Positions 23,414-25,593 of a stretch of DNA of 25,593 bases are shown piece after piece. The stretch spans positions 1-25,593 of the forward strand of contig JAVVRI010000013.1 in NCBI GenBank assembly GCA_036654795.1, given 5' to 3'. Source of the DNA: JAVVRI01 sp036654795 (GTDB taxonomy: Bacteria > Bacteroidota > Bacteroidia > Bacteroidales > Tannerellaceae). Made by a program: the position numbers and the translations under genes. The notes under the pieces were generated by a model that saw only the letters and a program-made list of their open reading frames with translations, did not search any database and had not been told where the DNA came from. Positions within the stretch are counted from its first letter, which is position 1, and every line of letters begins with the position of its first letter.

Positions 23414-24643
23414 ATGAACAAAGAAACATCCGTGCTATTTACACCCGCAAAGATCGGGCCTTTAACACTCAGAAACCGTACTATCCGGGCAGCTGCCTTT
23501 GAAGGGATGTGTCCGGGCAACGTACCTTCGGAACAACTTTATAATTATCACCGCTCCGTAGCGGCGGGCGGTATCGGAATGACAACGCTGGCTTATGCCT
23601 CAGTGGCACAAAGCGGCCTCTCTTTTCCTCGTCAGCTTTGGTTGCGCAAAGAGGTGGTGCCTGCTTTACGCCGCATTACCGACGCCATTCATACCGAAGG
23701 GGCGGCAGCCTCCATCCAGATAGGTCACTGTGGCAACATGTCCCATAAAAGCATTTGCGGATGCCGACCCATCTCTGCGTCCAGTGGATTTAATATTTAC
23801 TCTCCCACCTTGGTACGTGGCATGCACCAGTCTGAGATACGCGCCATGGCAAATGCCTTTGGTCAGGCGGTGCTCCGAGCTCGCGAATCGGGAATGGACG
23901 CAGTAGAAATACATGCCGGACACGGCTACTTGATCAGTCAGTTCTTATCCCCCTATACGAACCACCGGAAGGATGAGTTTGGTGGCAGCCTCAGCAACCG
24001 CATGCGTTTTATGGAAATGTGTATGGAGGAGGTGATGAAAGCAGCCGGAAACGACTTGGCCGTGTTGGTGAAAATGAATATGCGCGACGGTTTCCGCGGA
24101 GGTATGGAGTTAGACGAAACGCTGGAAGTAGCCCGTACTTTGCAGGATCAATGCGGAGTACATGCCTTGATACTGAGCGGAGGATTCGTAAGCCGCGCCC
24201 CAATGTATGTGATGCGTGGAGCCATGCCGCTTCGTACGCTGACTCACTATATGACCGATTTCTGGCTTCCCATTGGCGTTCATCTGGCAGGTCGGATGAT
24301 GATCCCTTCAGAACCTTTCCGAGAAGCCTATTTCCTAGAAGATGCGCTCAAGTTTCGCGAAGCGCTGAAGATGCCGCTAGTCTATGTGGGTGGACTTATT
24401 TCCAGAGAAAAGATAGACGAAGTGTTGGGTGACGGTTTCGAATTTGTCAGTATGGCTCGTGCACTGCTGAACGAACCGGACTTCGTAAATCGTATGAAGC
24501 GGGAAGAGTCCGCACGTTGTGACTGTGGACACAGCAATTATTGTATCGCTCGCATGTATACCCTCGAGATGGCATGCCACAAGCAGATGGATAATCTGCC
24601 TCCCTGTATTTGTAAAGAAATTAAAGAACTGGAAAATAAGTAA
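23414..24643 (+). CDS. Old yellow enzyme family flavoprotein, candidate steroid 5-beta-reductase
   Basis: The 409-residue protein is an FMN-binding TIM barrel of the NADH:flavin oxidoreductase family. IQIGHCGN (101-108) and HAGHGYLISQFLSPYTNHR (167-185), followed by EFGGSLSNRMRF, mark the active site. His167, His170 and Tyr172 are the likely substrate and proton-transfer residues. BaiCD and related 3-oxo-delta4 reductases belong here, but they have about 640 residues with an added FAD/NAD(P)H domain that is absent in this protein. The tail has six Cys (369, 371, 377, 388, 398, 400), which could hold an iron-sulphur cluster. Position suggests the 5-beta-reductase partner of the 5-alpha enzyme; another enoate double bond is an alternative. 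The stop is 1 nt before the next ATG. Confidence 0.82.
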   Translation: MNKETSVLFTPAKIGPLTLRNRTIRAAAFEGMCPGNVPSEQLYNYHRSVAAGGIGMTTLAYASVAQSGLSFPRQLWLRKEVVPALRRITDAIHTEGAAASIQIGHCGNMSHKSICGCRPISASSGFNIYSPTLVRGMHQSEIRAMANAFGQAVLRARESGMDAVEIHAGHGYLISQFLSPYTNHRKDEFGGSLSNRMRFMEMCMEEVMKAAGNDLAVLVKMNMRDGFRGGMELDETLEVARTLQDQCGVHALILSGGFVSRAPMYVMRGAMPLRTLTHYMTDFWLPIGVHLAGRMMIPSEPFREAYFLEDALKFREALKMPLVYVGGLISREKIDEVLGDGFEFVSMARALLNEPDFVNRMKREESARCDCGHSNYCIARMYTLEMACHKQMDNLPPCICKEIKELENK

Positions 24644-24644
24644 A

Positions 24645-25484
24645 ATGAAAAAAGGTTTAGCTATCATAACCGGTGCAGACGGCGGCATGGGGCAAGAGAT
24701 CACTGCCGCTATGGCTCGCGAAGGGTTTTCTATCATTATGGCTTGTAAAGATCCGATTAAGGCGCAATCCGTCTGCGACCGCATACGCTGCGAGAGCGGA
24801 AATGAACAAATCGAAGTGCGGGGCATCGACCTTGCCTCGCTGGCAACCGTTCGTGCCTTTGCCGGTCAGTTGTTAGCCGAAGGACGTACCATCAGCCATT
24901 TGTTTAATAATGCCGGCGTGCTGACCAGTTCCGAACGTCAGACGGTGGATGGGCTGGAAACGCTTGTCAGCGTAAACTACGTAGCCCCCTATCTGTTAAC
25001 GCTCAGTCTTCTCCCTTTGATGCAGGCCGGGACACGCATCATCAATACCGTCTCCTGCACCTATTCAATTGGGAGTATTGAATCCTGCTTCTTCACCCAT
25101 GGCAAGAGCGGGCGCTTTCAACGCATTCCGGTATATGCCAATACGAAACTGGCACTCCTTCTCTTTACCCGTGAATTGGCAAAGCGGCTTGAGGAGCGCG
25201 CAATCACTGTCAATGCGACCGATCCGGGCATCGTCAGCACCCGTATGGTCTATATGAACGCTTGGTTCGATCCCCTTACCGACATCTTCTTTCGTCCCTT
25301 TATCAAAACGGCTGCTCAAGGAGCTGCTACCGCTATTCATCTGGCGCTATCCGACGAAGTAGCCTCCCGGACAGGTTGCTGCTTCGCCAACTGCCGCGAA
25401 AAGAAGTTGGCCGACAACATCCTGCACCATCCGGCGCAAAAGAAACTATGGGCGGATACGGAAAAGATTATCAACCAAAAGTAA
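24645..25484 (+). CDS. Short-chain dehydrogenase, candidate 3-beta-hydroxysteroid dehydrogenase
   Basis: With the ATG at 24645 the protein has 279 residues and the classical SDR fold. The cofactor motif is TGADGGMG (9-16), NNAG is at 88-91 and the catalytic set is Asn111, Ser137, Tyr164 and Lys168 (YANTK). The pattern IMACKDPIKA, IDLASLATVRAFA and LFTRELAKRL is that of retinol-dehydrogenase-like SDRs, several of which act on steroids. The frame is open upstream to 24519, but that extension lies inside the flavoprotein gene and is not SDR-like. A 1-nt gap to the flavoprotein gene implies coupled translation. By position it would reduce the 3-oxo group after A-ring reduction, giving iso or isoallo products. 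The stereochemistry (3-beta or 3-alpha) cannot be read directly. Confidence 0.85.
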   Translation: MKKGLAIITGADGGMGQEITAAMAREGFSIIMACKDPIKAQSVCDRIRCESGNEQIEVRGIDLASLATVRAFAGQLLAEGRTISHLFNNAGVLTSSERQTVDGLETLVSVNYVAPYLLTLSLLPLMQAGTRIINTVSCTYSIGSIESCFFTHGKSGRFQRIPVYANTKLALLLFTRELAKRLEERAITVNATDPGIVSTRMVYMNAWFDPLTDIFFRPFIKTAAQGAATAIHLALSDEVASRTGCCFANCREKKLADNILHHPAQKKLWADTEKIINQK

Positions 25485-25498
25485 ATAGGCAAATTGCT

Positions 25499-25593
25499 CT
25501 ATAATTTCTCAATTTCCTCTATTGTCAGGCTGGTACAAGCTGAGATAATATCGGCAGAGATGCCGTTCCCTTTCATATTAAGGGCTATTAAGT
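25499..25593 (-). CDS. Rpn / PD-(D/E)XK nuclease-transposase family protein, C-terminal fragment
   Basis: Read on the minus strand from the window edge, 30 codons and a TAG stop (25499-25501) are visible. They encode a tail ending GISADIISACTSLTIEEIEKL that differs from the left-edge gene (1-250) at only a few residues. The rest lies outside the window. It converges on the short-chain dehydrogenase gene with 14 nt between stops and no visible terminator. Confidence 0.7.
   Translation of the reverse strand, partial: LIALNMKGNGISADIISACTSLTIEEIEKL

Noticed and set aside
24519..24644. N-terminal extension of the short-chain dehydrogenase
   Set aside because: The added 42 residues overlap the flavoprotein gene in another frame and precede a standard SDR start at 24645.

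Overview
The window reads as chromosomal DNA of a gut Bacteroidales species, most likely Parabacteroides or a close relative. Supporting signs are promoters of the Bacteroidetes type (TAnnTTTG -7 boxes ahead of several genes), a type III glutamine synthetase, an EF-G2-like paralogue, a membrane pyrophosphatase, weak Shine-Dalgarno sites and a Rpn/PD-(D/E)XK gene tail at each edge. The genus is inferred; no rRNA or other marker is present.

Layout. 1-250: end of a Rpn-type nuclease/transposase-like gene. 251-505: hairpin plus a 22-bp-pitch palindrome array. 506-2710 (-): ion-pumping pyrophosphatase. 2846-5446 (+): patatin phospholipase and an intracellular GH13 amylase. 5543-6484 (+): PRPP synthetase. 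6719-8875 (+): EF-G paralogue with a degenerate GTPase centre. 8966-10246 (-): O-acetylhomoserine sulfhydrylase. 10247-10627: 381-nt gap holding nested hairpins and a second 22-bp-pitch palindrome array. 10628-14175 (-): glnN with a downstream MATE exporter. 14342-14869 (+): HdeD/DUF308 membrane protein, abutting a convergent AraC regulator (14870-15772, -).

The most notable part is 16021-25484, eight same-strand genes with small gaps: TetR regulator, TolC-type outer membrane channel, lipoprotein adaptor, RND pump, a 97-residue PII-like small protein, a SRD5A-family steroid 5-alpha-reductase, a short old-yellow-enzyme flavoprotein (candidate 5-beta-reductase) and an RDH-like short-chain dehydrogenase (candidate 3-beta-hydroxysteroid dehydrogenase). 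The last three match the kind of gene set reported in gut Bacteroidales that turn 3-oxo-delta4 bile acids into 5-alpha or 5-beta products and 3-beta-hydroxy (iso/isoallo) forms. Placing them behind a TetR-controlled efflux pump suggests one detoxification unit: sense the sterol, pump it out, and reduce its A ring. This coupling, and the small protein between the two halves, are the main leads. The minus-strand tail of a second Rpn-like gene, close in sequence to the one at the left edge, begins 14 nt after the last gene, so the window is bracketed by an inverted pair of related genes.
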